From Lindgomyces ingoldianus (lineage: Eukaryota > Ascomycota > Dothideomycetes > Pleosporales > Lindgomycetaceae): 42,370 nucleotides of DNA. Positions 31,795 through 42,370 of this stretch are shown piece by piece. Under the pieces are notes generated by a model. That model made no database searches. It had not been told where the DNA came from and was given only the letters and a program-made list of their open reading frames with translations. Position 1 is the first letter of the stretch. Each line of letters starts with the position of its first letter. Where the stretch lies: the NCBI RefSeq assembly GCF_010093535.1, contig NW_022985194.1, positions 807,542 to 849,911 of the forward strand, in the 5' to 3' direction. The translations under genes were made by a program, and so were the position numbers.

Positions 31795-31945
31795 TTGTCT
31801 GTACGCAGCAGCAGCGTCGCGGCCTGGATACGAGCGATCACGCACGAGCAGGATCACGTATCTATGTCACATGATGCTCGTGCGCGAACCTCTGTGCGCG
31901 AACATCTAGATATCCCCCTTTTCCTCTGTACAGAGGAAAAATAAG
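31795..31945. other. GC-normal island with nested palindromes
   Basis: About 150 bp escape the AT-rich background. CGCACGAGCA (31841-31850) pairs with TGCTCGTGCG (31875-31884). A 14-bp unit 'gtgcgcgaac[ca]tct' is repeated in tandem (31880-31907). A perfect 22-bp palindrome centred on CTGTACAG lies at 31919-31940. No reading frame or known element was recognised. It marks the junction where homology between the two relic copies ends. Confidence 0.75.
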
Positions 31946-34842
31946 AAGTAATTAACACTAGTTACCTAACACCTTTGTGCAATGTTTACACTGTGCAAAC
32001 CTCTCTGTCTTATACGCATTTGCTAACACTAAGTGCTAGCTAGTAAAAAGTCTATTTAACACTAATTAGTAGTTTAAATACTATAAAAAAAAAGCTCTTT
32101 TTATACCTTTTTATTTAAAAGTTTATATATAAAAAGAATTCTTTTTCTTACTACTTTAACTATAAATTAGTAAGAGTAAAGATAGAGTTTAATTTATATG
32201 TAAGTAGCTATAAATCTTTATTTAGTTACTTAAGCAAGAGTAAAAAACTTGTCTATATAATACTGTTTAAAGGTATTATATAAATAGTAGTGCTTATTTA
32301 ACGCTAAAAGGTCTGTTTTATCTTTTTACACAAGGCTGTTTAGAGGCAGCGTACAACAAGAAGTAAGACAGCGCGCAATAACACATAATTAACTACTATA
32401 AAGTAATAAGCAACACTAGCTCTATCTATAACTAGCTAATATAACATATTAATATATAACTAATACATACCTTTTATAGGCATCTTAGTAAAGACCCTAG
32501 TAAAGTAGATAAATATTAAAGATTAAGTAAATAAAATTAAACTATTAAATAACACACCTAAAAAAAAGCTTAATTTATACACAGCTAACTTAATTATAAA
32601 ACTTTATATGTTAAGCATAATAAACATATGTACACTTAAGAACTTTTAAAACAACTTTATAAAGTAAAAGCTTATACACTTTAAAAATCTTAGCTAACTG
32701 TTTTTATAAAAACTAATTACTACTCTGCAGAATAAGGGCATTAGCTTTAAAAAGGACATAATAGAGGCTACTACACTATATAGACTTATAAAAAAAGAAC
32801 ACATGTTTACTATTCTACTAAAGCATTATATAAAACTATTACTACTATTGCTAGTTTTAACGTAATAAAGAATGTCTCTATATAAATTACCTATAGACCT
32901 AATACTTCCTCTATAATTAGTATAACTACCTTGCAATAGCTTACTGTACAAGAGCACAACTAGGCAGCTACATATTCCTGTAGCCACAGCTCTGCATAAG
33001 ATTCCCTAAAGCTTGTACTTACTGCATATAATTTAATTACTATATAATTTATACTAACTTTTACTTACATAAGATATTACAGCAGAGAACCTTACGCCTA
33101 AGAAAGTTATATAATTTTAGAAGGCATAAAGAAAGAAGAATAACTATATAAAGTAACTATATAATATTTTAGCTAATAAGGCTATAGTATTTATTAAGCT
33201 TTACTAACACCTTGCTATTTCTAAGGCATTATATATAAGCATCTTTTCTAATATTTTTAAAAAGCGCGCATATATGTTCTACTTTTATAATATTAGTCTA
33301 GGATAATTATAAAAGTTACTATATAAGTAGCTTAGTAATTACTTTAATACTAACATAAACTATAACTAGTATTAGACAGATTAGATAATAATAAGCTTTA
33401 TATAAAGTAAGTAAAAAAACTTTATAAAAACTTTATATAAAGCTTTTAAAGCTATAATTAATAAACTTACTTTTATATAAAAAGCTTTTAGTCTATAATT
33501 CTAAAGTAAAATACTACTTTACACTGCTATTATATAAGCATGCTAAGGGCAACTTAAACTTAAATAAGTAATATTCTTAATTAAGCTTATAAATAAGGCA
33601 CTATATAGTAACCTTTGTTTAGCACTTTAGGTTATAATTAATTAACATAATAATGCATTTATAAATAAATCTTAGAATGTGTACTACACTAATAAGTAAT
33701 ATAGCTTACTATGTACACATAGCTATTAATAATATAGAAGAAGCCTAAAGGAATATAAAGAATTATTTAGACTATAGTCCTTTATATAATTAAAGCAATG
33801 CTTTATCTATTATAAGAAAAAATGTTAGTTAATAAATTATTCTTACATAAATTAATTTTATGTAAAACACTAATATATTTTTTTATATAAAAGATTCTAT
33901 AACAAGACACTAATATGTAAAAAGGTAAATATATACATTTAAAAGTTTAAAGGCAAACTAGAGTAAAAAAAAAAAAAGTTACATAATAATAATAACTTAG
34001 ATAAAAAGAAAAGTAAGAAGATTATTAACTACTTTATTAATGCTACATTTTTTTACTGCGTAACTGTAGAGGACATCTACAGCCTAGAACCTAAAGGATA
34101 TGCAGAACAGTTTATCCTTAAAGATTAATACTGTACAGTATACTAAGGTAAACTATAGAATACTAGCGTAGTAAGAATCTTTACTATAAGAAAGTTATAA
34201 CTTAAAGCATACCTACAAGAATTCCTTTATATAAAAGTAGACTAGACACTAAGAAAGAAAAGTATTAGCTTTAAAAAATAAAAATTAATAAAATTAATTA
34301 GTACTATATAAATTACTAACCTAGTTAGTAATATAATGTATTACATTTTAAACACCCTAACACTATTCCTACTGTCTCTAGCAAATGTAGACTAAATAGG
34401 TGCGTACTTTAACAATATTCTAAATGTTATTATACATAAAGATAAAACTACTATCTTTATTATATAAAAATAAAAACACTTTTTTTTTAATATTAGTAAG
34501 AAAAAATTTATGTCTTTCTTTACTAAATTAAAACTCTACTGCCTCTACTACTAATTTAGACACCTTTGCATAGAGAGACTTTAGAAGATGCTAACTAGCG
34601 CTAGCTATAACATTAATGCTGCAGTGCTAGAAGAGATTAAGAAGTTCTGCCACCTCTGCTAATTATATAACTAGGCCCTGCAAAAATTTAAGTTTATAAT
34701 TAAAAATAACACCTACTTTAACTATAAAGTTATTATTAATGTTATATAAATTAATAATAAAGATGTTTTATATGTTATTAATATAGACATATTATTTTAA
34801 GCTGCTACATTCCTAAAATCTATGTCTGCACAAGATACCTAG
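31946..34842 (+). pseudogene. Retrotransposon relic, direct copy, 5' part
   Basis: The plus frame is heavily stop-ridden. Near 34030-34260 it reads 'DIYSLEPKGYAEQF', 'QEFLYIKVD' and similar. From 34690 to 34842 comes 'FIIKNNTYFNYKVIINVI' and 'VLYVINIDILF', ending 'FLKSMSAQDT'. This matches the beginning of the integrase core of a common ascomycete LTR-element polyprotein, including the first catalytic Asp region. It is cut at 34842 by a gypsy insertion and resumes at 40513. The left 2 kb has no recognised motif. Confidence 0.7.
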
Positions 34843-35160
34843 TGTCACGGTATCCTCCCCGGATCCCAGACATAACCGTATCAGACGCGTACCAGAGTAT
34901 TATCAGTGCACGTCCGACACGAACACAACACAACACGGACATAAACTTAAGCACAAACCGCCTCAACACTAACTAAACCCAGAACAGGCTTAATTTATAC
35001 CTAAAGCGCTTAGACTTCTAAGCTAAGTATTTAATTGCTAATTTCCTCCTAAACTTTCCTATTCCTCACACAACGTCTTGTACCTACTATAATACCTCAC
35101 GTAGTAATTAAACTAGACCTCCGCGAAGCTCTATAACCTTACTTATGCATAATCATAACA
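34843..35160 (+). repeat. Gypsy 5' LTR
   Basis: It starts TGTCACGGTATCC and ends AATCATAACA. It is about 95% identical to the 3' LTR by eye. The differences are C/T or G/A, with this copy the more mutated (for example ATCATAACA against ATCGTGACA). Confidence 0.95.
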
Positions 35161-35229
35161 TTACGTTGTGTTAAAACCCTAGCCAAGAATAGCCTCTAAA
35201 TCTAATCTAATAAGCTTAGTACTTGCACA

Positions 35230-38200
35230 ACTCTAAGCTATTAGAGCAAGCTAAAAAGCCTTCTAAAAAGCGCTTACTCTATAGGAAAGCTGCTACGTCA
35301 CAAGCTTTAAAGCTCTTTAAAAGGACTTTAAAGAACAGCTTTGCGCTATTAAGCAGTCTGTTTCTGCCTTAACTCCTGTTATAGTAGTAGGAACTAAGAA
35401 CTCACCAGCCTTAAAGCCTACCTAGAAGTCTAGAGATAGCTTAACTCCCTCCCGCCTAACGCCGCCTACAACCCATAACCCCTCTAACCTAGTAATAAAA
35501 TCTGACTAACTCCCTAATCCCCCGCTGTTTAACAGAAAACAGAAAGACCTACCTTCCTTCCTACGCAAGCTCTAATACAAACTTAAAAGAAACGCAGACT
35601 AATTCCTCTCTAAACGCTCCTAGTTACTATATGCCCACTCTTAACTTAACTGCAACGTAACAGCCTTAATTAACTTACTAATAGATAAGGATATTGTTAA
35701 CCTAGACTAATTTATAGTGTTTCTGCAAGCAACCTACAGAGACTTAAACAAAGAGTTAACAGCCCTAAGTTGCCTAAACACCCTACAACAAGGAAGGAAA
35801 AGCTTTACCTTACACTTTACTAAGTTCTGCTAACTTGCATCTAATACAGGCCTAAATAAGATAGGTCTAATTGTAGCCCTACATAACTCCCTCTCAACTA
35901 AACTGCAACGCGCTATGGTAGGAGAACCCCTCCTAAACAACCTTAACGCGTATGCGAACCTAATTGCTACCTACAATAATAACATAAGGTTCCTCCCCGT
36001 ACAAGCCCTAATACGCCCCTAAACCAGCGCAGTTGCGAATAAGGACCCTAACGCAATAGAAATTAATTTAAATTATGCTCTAGTTAGTTCTAGAGAGCGT
36101 AAAGATCGCAGGAAGAAAGGTTAATGTTTTAAGTGCAGCAAGCATAGTCATATCTCCTAAAACTGCTCCGTTCCCCTTCCTCAAGTCTGCGCGAGTAGCG
36201 CTGCCAGTACTTGTCAAAGATCCTCGCTGTCCTAATCTTGTTCCCGCAAGGGCTCCAACTTGTATTCAAGCCCTGATCCCCCTCGCCACTCTTAACGTAG
36301 CCGCAGCTATAGCAGTAGGAGCCTGCAAAAAGGCTCGTCCCAGGGCTAAGTCGCCCCCCAGGACTGATTCAACACCAGATCTCTGCCAACCTATAGGCTA
36401 AGTCCCCTACTAACAACTAGAAGTACCAAGTCAATATTCCTGTATGTTTACAACAAGGAACTATATTAGCCCTAATACAGGCTCTTATTAACTTAGGAGC
36501 AAACAGCATAGGTTACATTAACAGAGAACTAGCGCGCAAACTAAATCTCTAATTAACACTGCTTACCTAAACAATTTACCTAACTAGATTTAATAGAAAA
36601 TAACTTAAAGGAGGTTCTATCTCCTGTACCACAACTGTTACAATTACCCACTAACACCACAAGGAGCAGATTAAACTCTATGTAACAAACACAGGACGTT
36701 ATGACCTAATCCTAGGACAACTATAGCTGTATTAGCACAAGGTTGCCTTTAATTACTAAGAGCAAGTTCTAAACTTTAACTTTTTCTAATGCTAAGACGT
36801 ATGCTTACACTTACATCTAAACAACACCTAAATAGCACTTAATACAGAAGGTCTCCAGACCTACTCCCCAATAACCTAAAGAAGAACTACCTAAGTAAGG
36901 CTAACAAGCTAGGCCTCTTACTAAGATAGGCTACGCAAAATGATTTAATAACTGCCTAAACCTAAAGAAGAGGAAGCCTTTAAGGAACCTCTACCTACCT
37001 AATTTAGACACAAACTAGGACTTAAACAGCAGATGGACATCTGCCACATAGGACCTGCCCTGTTTGTGACCCTAGCTTGACAACTAGATCACGAAATCTA
37101 CGCAGTCACAATTTCTAATATAGACCGAGCTTTAGCTCTCTAAAAACACACTAACCCAAGGACAATAGTCCCTTAAGACTACTACAACCTGTTACATGTC
37201 TTCTCCCAAGACAAGTCCAATAAGCTTCCAATACGACGTCTGTACAATCACCAGATAACCCTTAAGCCTAGCAAACAACCTGGTTATAGGCCACTGTATG
37301 GGATGTCGCTAAACAAATTAAAAGTGCTCTAAAAATACCTTAACAAGAACCTAGAGAAAGGGTTTATTTAAGCTAGCTTCTTACCAGTAGCGTTACCTAT
37401 ACTATTTGTAAAGAAACCTAGGGGTAGGCTCTAATTCTGCGTTAACTACTAAGGACTAAATGCTGTTACTATTAAGAACTAATACCTAATTCCCCTCTTA
37501 CAGGAAACCCTAAGCTAACTAAGCAAAGCAAAGTATTTTACAAAGTTAGATATTATTGCTGCCTTTAACAAGCTAAGGATAGTAAAGGGTAATAAGTGGC
37601 TAACAGCGTTTTAGACCTAATACAGACTATTTAAGTACCTAGTAATGCCCTTTAGCTTAGCTAACACGCCTAGTACTTTTTAACATTTTGTAAACAACTC
37701 ACTCTAACCCTACCTAGACATGTTCTGCACTACGTATATTAACAATATTCTAATCTACAGCAATAGCCTTTCAGAGCACAAACAGCATGTACGCCTGGTG
37801 CTAAAGGCTATGGAAGAAGCAGGTCTGCAACTCAACATAGACAAATGCAAGTTCCACCAATTAAAGGTCACATATTTAGGATATGTAATCTCTACAGATG
37901 GCATCTAAATAGACCCTGTTAAGGTTTAGACTGTGCTAGATTAGCAATACCTAAAAGACATAAAGGATGTTTAAGCCTTTGTAGAATTTGCTAACTTCTA
38001 CTAACAATTTATTAATAACTTCTTGCAGCTAGTAAGCCCTATAATTGCACTTACTAAGAAAGGGGTTTAATTTAACTTTAACTTAAATTGCTAACAGTCC
38101 TTTAACTAGCTAAAGAAAGCCTTTACTAAAGCCCTAATACTCTGCTACTTTAACCCTAAACTACTAATACTTGTAGAAGCTAATGCCTTAGACTACATAG

Positions 38201-40090
38201 TAGCAGGAGTTCTCTCCCAGACTAAGCCAGACAGGACTATTAGGCCTATTGCATACTTCTTAAAAAGAATAAGTCCTGCAGAAGGCAATTATAAGATCTA
38301 CAACAAGGAATTACTTGCTATAGTACGCTGCTTTAAACAATGGCGACCTGAACTAGAAGGTGCAGCGCATCCAATACAGGTCCTATTTAACCACAAGAAC
38401 TTGCAGTACTTCGCAACTACAAAACAACTTAGCCACTAACAAGCCTGTTAGTCTAAATACCTGTCTTGTTTTAATTTTAAGATTACTTATTATCCTAGTT
38501 AAGACAGAGGGAAACTAGATGCCCTTACAAGGCAATCCTAAGACGTCCCTGCTTAGGAAGAAGTGTGAAAGGCTTAACACTAAACTCTGCTCTAACCTAA
38601 GCTATTTTCAGACCTTAACCTAAACAAAACAGATTAGACAATTAATTAGATTATTGCTAATAAGTATCTAAACAACAAATTTATCTAAGAAACCTTAGAC
38701 CTGCTCTAAAACAGCGCTAGTTAGTTAAAGAAGGTAACACTAGCTAACTGCAAAAACTAAAATAGCAAGCTGTATTACTGTAACTAACTTATAATCCCTA
38801 ATTCTGACAAACTAAGAATTAAACTACTCTGAATTGTACATGACTCGCCTGTTGGAGGACACCCAGGCAGAGGAAAGACTCTCAACCTACTACAGAGAGA
38901 GTACTACTGGCCCCGCATGTTCCATACTGTACGCTAATACGTATCATGTTGCTATACTTGCTGTAAAGCAAAGGCCTCTTAAGAAAGGTACAATAGCCTG
39001 CTTAAACTACTCCTAATCCCTAAACAAGCTTAGAAAGACATATTAATTAATTTTGTTATAGACCTACCCCTATCCAAAGGGTACATAAATATTATAGTAG
39101 TTGTTAATTACTTAACTAAGTATTAACACTTAATACTATGTTCCTCCATAACTGCCCCTAATATAGCCCAGTTATTCTACTAATACGTATAAGTTCACCA
39201 TGGCCTGCCTGACATAATTATATTAGACAGAGGTACGCAGTTTGTCTCAGCCTTCTAGGACAAACTCTGTAAACAGCTCTAAATCGTCCCCCATCTATCT
39301 ACAGCTTTTCACCCAGAGACTGACGGCTAGACTGAGAACGCAAACGCTGTAATAGAACAAGTCCTATAAGCGTACACAAACTACTAGCAGGACAACTAGG
39401 TAAAATAGTTAGCTACAGCACAGTTTAAAGCTAATAACACAACATCTAAATTAACGCGAGTATCCCTGTTCTTAGCAAACCATAGATACTACCCCTAAAT
39501 GGGATTTAAACTACCTTTAAATACCCCCTAACTAACTTATTAATCTGTACAAGTAACAGACGCGAATAGACTTATTAACAAAATCTAAAACATATCTAAA
39601 TACGTTTGTGAAGAGCTTACATGGGCTTAAGCTCTTTAACAAGAGTACGCGAACTAATCCTGAACCCCCGCCCCTGCGTATGCAGCTGGCGAGAAGGTCT
39701 AGCTAGACGCTAGAAATATCTAAACAAACCAACAATTAAAGAAACTTAATTAGAAGAACCTCAGCCCCTTTACAGTGGCCTATATAGTCTCATCGCACGC
39801 TTACCAATTGATCCTACCTGACAGCATAAAGATACACCCTGTGTTCCACGTATCGTTGCTGCGCCGAGCAGCCCCTGAATCTGACTATCTACCTGGACAG
39901 CTAAACCTGCCACCTAAACCTGTCATTATAAACAACAAACTAGAATACGTTGTAGAAGACGTTAAACAGATCTAGTTTAACAAGAAAAAACGTACCTACA
40001 AATACCTTACAAAATAGACTAGATACAACAAACTGTCGTGGGAACCCGCAGAAGCCCTGCAAGAGAACTCTGCAGTAACCTGATTCCACG
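35230..40090 (+). pseudogene. Gypsy gag-pol with C-terminal chromodomain, RIP-inactivated
   Basis: Gag ends in a perfect CCHC zinc knuckle, 'CFKCSKHSHIS*NC' (36125-36166). The protease reads 'ALINLGANSIGYI' (36481-36520), where D-S-G became N-L-G. The RT shows 'LFVKKPRGRL', 'NYRGLNAVTIKN', '[14 protein letters not shown]' and the active site 'YINNILIYS' (37735-37761), with both Asp of YxDD now Asn. The open stretch 37720-37908 is part of this RT. RNase H has 'LVEANALDYIVAGVLSQT' (38167-38220) and 'YNKELLAIV'. The integrase HHCC finger is 'GGHPGRGKT' to 'CCYTCCKAKA' (38850-38980). The C-terminus has 'HPVFHVSLLRRA' (39835-39870) and a chromodomain 'YVVEDVKQI' to 'LSWEPAEALQENSA' (39945-40080). 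Scattered TAA/TAG stops mark former Gln and Trp codons. Confidence 0.92.
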
Positions 40091-40189
40091 CCTAATACCC
40101 ATCCAAACTAAACCCGTACCCCAACAAAGACGACCTGATGCTGGAACTACTAATGTGAAGGATTCCCTTCCTAATAAGAGGGGGGGTAC

Positions 40190-40507
40190 TGTCACAGTAT
40201 CCTCCCCAGATCCCAGACATAACCGTATCGGACGCGTACCGGAGTATTATTGGTGCACGTCCGACACAAACACGACACAACACGGACATAAACTTAAGCA
40301 CAAACCGCCTTAACACTAACTAAACCTAGAACAGGCTTAATTTATACTTAAAGCGCTTAGACTTCTGAGCTAAGTATTTAATTGCTAATTTCCTCCTAAA
40401 CTTTCCTGTTCCTCACACAACGTCTTGTACCTACCATGATACCTCACGTAGTAATTGAACTAGACCTCCGCGAAGCTCTATAACCTTACTCGTGCATAAT
40501 CGTGACA
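40190..40507 (+). repeat. Gypsy 3' LTR
   Basis: This 318-bp copy starts TGTCACAGTATCC and ends AATCGTGACA. It keeps more CpA/TpG than the 5' LTR. CCTAG follows directly. Two short ORFs predicted across it have no coding value. Confidence 0.95.
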
Positions 40508-41195
40508 CCTAGAATGCACTATGCAAATGCTAGATTAACACCTATTAAGAACCTCTAGACTACATTATGCATAACTCTAGTATAAACTTTGCTTTAGAGA
40601 ATTTTTAAGCTTATGCAAAGATTATAAGAGCTACATATAAGTAGATGCCTATAAAAGCACATTAAGTAGTTAGAAAAGTTAAGCGCGTGCACACACCTCT
40701 TTAATAAGCGTTTAACATCCTAAAGACTAAGCTAGGTAACTATATAGATAATAAGGCTATCCTGCAGATAGCAGTTAAAGCTCTAAACAACATAGCTAGC
40801 CTACATAGTCTAGTACCCACGCTGCTAGTTTTTAGAGTATACCTAAGAATTAACCTAGACTTTCTGCTATTACTAGACATTATTACATAAGCAAGTGCTA
40901 TATAAAAGGTAATAAAAATACTTTAAAAGAACTATGTAAAAGTAAACATTAATTATATAATTAATACTTATAATAGCCTTATAATATATAAAGTTCTTAA
41001 CCTCCCTCTTAGCTTAGAGATTATAGCATAGAGAGAGAAGAAAGGCTAGACTAGCCTATATAAGATTAAGAGTATTAAAAAGAGAGACATTATTATTAAA
41101 AGAGAGAATAGCCTACTAAAGCTCTAATATACACAGGTTAAACTATACTATAGAGAAAAAAAAAAAGACAACCTACTTATAACAAATAACCTAAA
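40508..41195 (+). pseudogene. Retrotransposon relic, direct copy, integrase continuation
   Basis: This resumes the integrase frame broken at 34842: 'NFALENF*AYAKIIRATYK', 'VHTPL**AFNILKTKLGNYI', 'LQIAVKALNNIASLHSLV' and 'PTLLVFRVYLRINLDF' (40590-40870). These blocks are diagnostic of the integrase C-terminal half in a widespread ascomycete LTR-element family. The catalytic Glu position lies in the stretch before 'VHTPL'. The frame continues to 41195, where the miniature LTR element is inserted. Confidence 0.85.
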
Positions 41196-41798
41196 TGTAA
41201 GGACGGAGCTCTGTACCACTACGCTAATACAACTAAAAAGGTGCGAATAATTAACCAACGTTAATTATTGCGTACAGAATAGTATATATACCTGTCGCAC
41301 GTAAGCACCATCTCGGCCTTACACGTAAGCGCTATCCCGGCCTTACATTATCCCCCTTCTTAGCAGACGCATGTCCCAGGCGTCACATGACCTACCCGCA
41401 GCTTAGAGGCGCCTATGCGCATGTCTCGGTTACCGGCCAGAGGCTGACCACCTGCGGCCCAGAGGCGCGGGATAAACACAACGCAACGCTTAGTAGCCCA
41501 CGCCAGCTAAGCTATATACACTAGACCTCCCAGCAGCAACAACGTGGCGCTAGAAGAGGCCGCCTCACGTTTTAGTCTAAAAACTAGCAAAGCTGTCTAA
41601 GGTGTAGGTTAAACGCGCGACTGTCCTTGTTGTTAGTTAATTATTATGTAAGGACAGAGCTCTGTACCACTACGCTAATACAACTAAAAAGGTGCAAATA
41701 ATTAACCAACGTTAATTATTGCGTACAGAATAGTATATATACCTGTCGCACGTAAGCACCATCTTAGCCTTACACGTAAGCGCTATCCTAGCCTTACA
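41196..41798 (+). mobile_element. Miniature LTR element (TRIM-like), complete, 603 bp
   Basis: The LTRs are 41196-41347 and 41647-41798 (152 bp each), starting TGTAAGGAC and ending CCTTACA. They flank a 299-bp non-coding core (41348-41646). CTAAA is duplicated on both sides (41191-41195 and 41799-41803). In the inverted relic copy near 30590-30615 the same site is uninterrupted ('aacctagataaac' on the complementary strand), so the insertion is directly visible. Each LTR has a TATA-like 'gtatatatacc' and two near-identical about 25-bp end units. I see no ORF, no standard TGG primer-binding site right after the 5' LTR, and no clear purine tract. A TGGCGC-type motif occurs about 190 bp into the core of the 12620 copy. 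Mobilisation must depend on another element. Confidence 0.88.
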
Positions 41799-42030
41799 CT
41801 AAATAAACTAATCTTTATATAAAAAAATCTCTTAAAGAAAAGGAAAAAAAAACAGCTTTATAAAAATATTATAAAGGCAGAACTAAAGCCTACTACAGAC
41901 TAAGCCCCTTAGAATAGCAATGCTGCACTAGTGCAAAGGGAAGATATAGATACTAGGAGAAGTAAAAGGCAAAGAAAACCTGCATAAAGTCTAGACTAGG
42001 TATTTCTAACCTAGAAAAAAAAGAATAATT
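41799..42030 (+). pseudogene. Retrotransposon relic, direct copy, right end
   Basis: This continues the older relic beyond the miniature element. 'gctttataaaaatattataa' and 'gcaatgctgcactagtgc' match the inverted copy at 30460-30545. 'agactaggtatttctaacct' (41993-42012) matches 29252-29271 on the other strand, on the far side of the deleted Fot1 element. Homology becomes unclear after about 42030. Confidence 0.75.
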
Positions 42031-42325
42031 AGGCCTATCTCCCTGCGACTGCTGCGGATCAGGCCTTGTTCGTCTCGATTGGGCATCGCGCTGGATCCGA
42101 CCCCCTTTTCGCTCCTCTTTTTGGCCTAGATCGGTGGACTTGACCATGGCGCCACCTATTACGGTATCCGATATATGGCCACGGATCGCTGGCTTTCCGT
42201 AACCCTAACTTCCTTATTCTGTTTAGCGCGTCGGCTAAGCGAGCAGCGAACGACTGGAATCCGTCAAACAGAACCCCTGGAATCCGTCCCCCATCCTGTG
42301 CCTAGATCCTATTATAATAGTAGGC
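42031..42325. other. Normal-composition segment at the window end
   Basis: GC content rises sharply here. A minus-strand frame (41953-42147, 64 codons) begins in it but runs into relic sequence and has no recognisable domain. CTGGAATCCGTC occurs twice (42254-42265 and 42277-42288). GGTGGCGCCATGG on the minus strand (about 42145-42157) could be a start-codon context or a primer-binding-like site. It may be the edge of another gene island or of an unmutated element cut by the window boundary. Confidence 0.4.
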
Positions 42326-42370
42326 AAACTTTTAGGCTTTAACTTAAACTTGCCCCTGCTAGTGTTTTTT

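Larger units (their letters stand above)
34843..40507 (+). mobile_element. Ty3/gypsy chromovirus, full-length, moderately RIP-mutated
   Basis: Two 318-bp LTRs (34843-35160 and 40190-40507) start TGTCAC and end with ACA. CCTAG flanks both sides (34838-34842 and 40508-40512). Length is 5,665 bp. A purine tract 'aagagggggggtac' (40176-40189) precedes the 3' LTR. Domain order is gag, protease, RT, RNase H, integrase, chromodomain. It is inserted within an older relic's integrase sequence, which continues on both sides. Its base composition is less AT-rich than the host relic, so it is the younger layer. Confidence 0.95.

Noticed and set aside
38834..39016. 60-codon ORF in the gypsy element
   Set aside because: It reads the integrase zinc-finger region in the wrong frame. 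The real integrase frame (GGHPGRGKT…) lies alongside it.
40038..40316. Two overlapping ORFs (plus and minus) across the gypsy 3' LTR
   Set aside because: They arise from the GC-richer purine tract and LTR, and the plus frame departs from the chromodomain frame. Not genes.
42180..42215. Telomere-like CCCTAA near the right end
   Set aside because: Only one unit is present; not a telomeric repeat.

Overview
The window looks like a stretch of a filamentous ascomycete (Pezizomycotina) genome. Three things point that way. First, about 5.8 kb of normal-composition, gene-bearing DNA (roughly 7.3-13.2 kb) sits inside very AT-rich DNA. Second, the AT-rich DNA is made of recognisable transposable elements. 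Third, those elements carry the C-to-T/G-to-A scars of repeat-induced point mutation (RIP): Gln and Trp codons became stops, catalytic Asp became Asn, and Cys became Tyr. The kinase gene has a 50-bp intron, which is typical of such fungi. I cannot name the species.

Gene island: a minus-strand gene (7479-8891) encodes a 470-aa secreted, membrane-anchored relative of pepsin whose catalytic aspartate motifs are not preserved. Divergent from it is a two-exon gene (9339-12169) for a 926-aa serine/threonine-kinase-like protein with a long C-terminal part that I do not recognise. A fragment of a different, conventional aspartic protease follows (about 12300-12619) and is cut off by a small LTR-bounded element (12620-13043), then a second short LTR-like sequence.

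Transposon layers: 0.4-5.5 kb holds a minus-strand Ty3/gypsy chromovirus pol and two copies of a plus-strand ORF with a Zn2Cys6-like cysteine pattern. From 13664 to 22071 is a complete but decayed Ty1/copia element (197-bp LTRs, GTAAG target duplication) with a Fot1/pogo transposon inserted in it (15097-16933). A gypsy gag/protease fragment and two related LTRs occupy 22.1-24.3 kb. A second Fot1/pogo family is present as a full copy (26841-28705) and an internally deleted copy (29282-30413). The right third contains two opposite-facing copies of one retrotransposon relic. One copy carries the deleted Fot1 element. The other is split by a 5,665-bp gypsy chromovirus (34843-40507, 318-bp LTRs, CCTAG duplication) and by a 603-bp miniature LTR element (41196-41798, CTAAA duplication). 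The two relic copies act as empty-site references for each other's insertions.

The most interesting items are the miniature LTR element with a visible empty site, the Zn2Cys6-like ORF lying tail to tail with a gypsy pol, the shared end design of the two Fot1-like families, the kinase with an unknown C-terminal half, and short GC-rich islands that escaped RIP. I found no rRNA, tRNA or CRISPR array.
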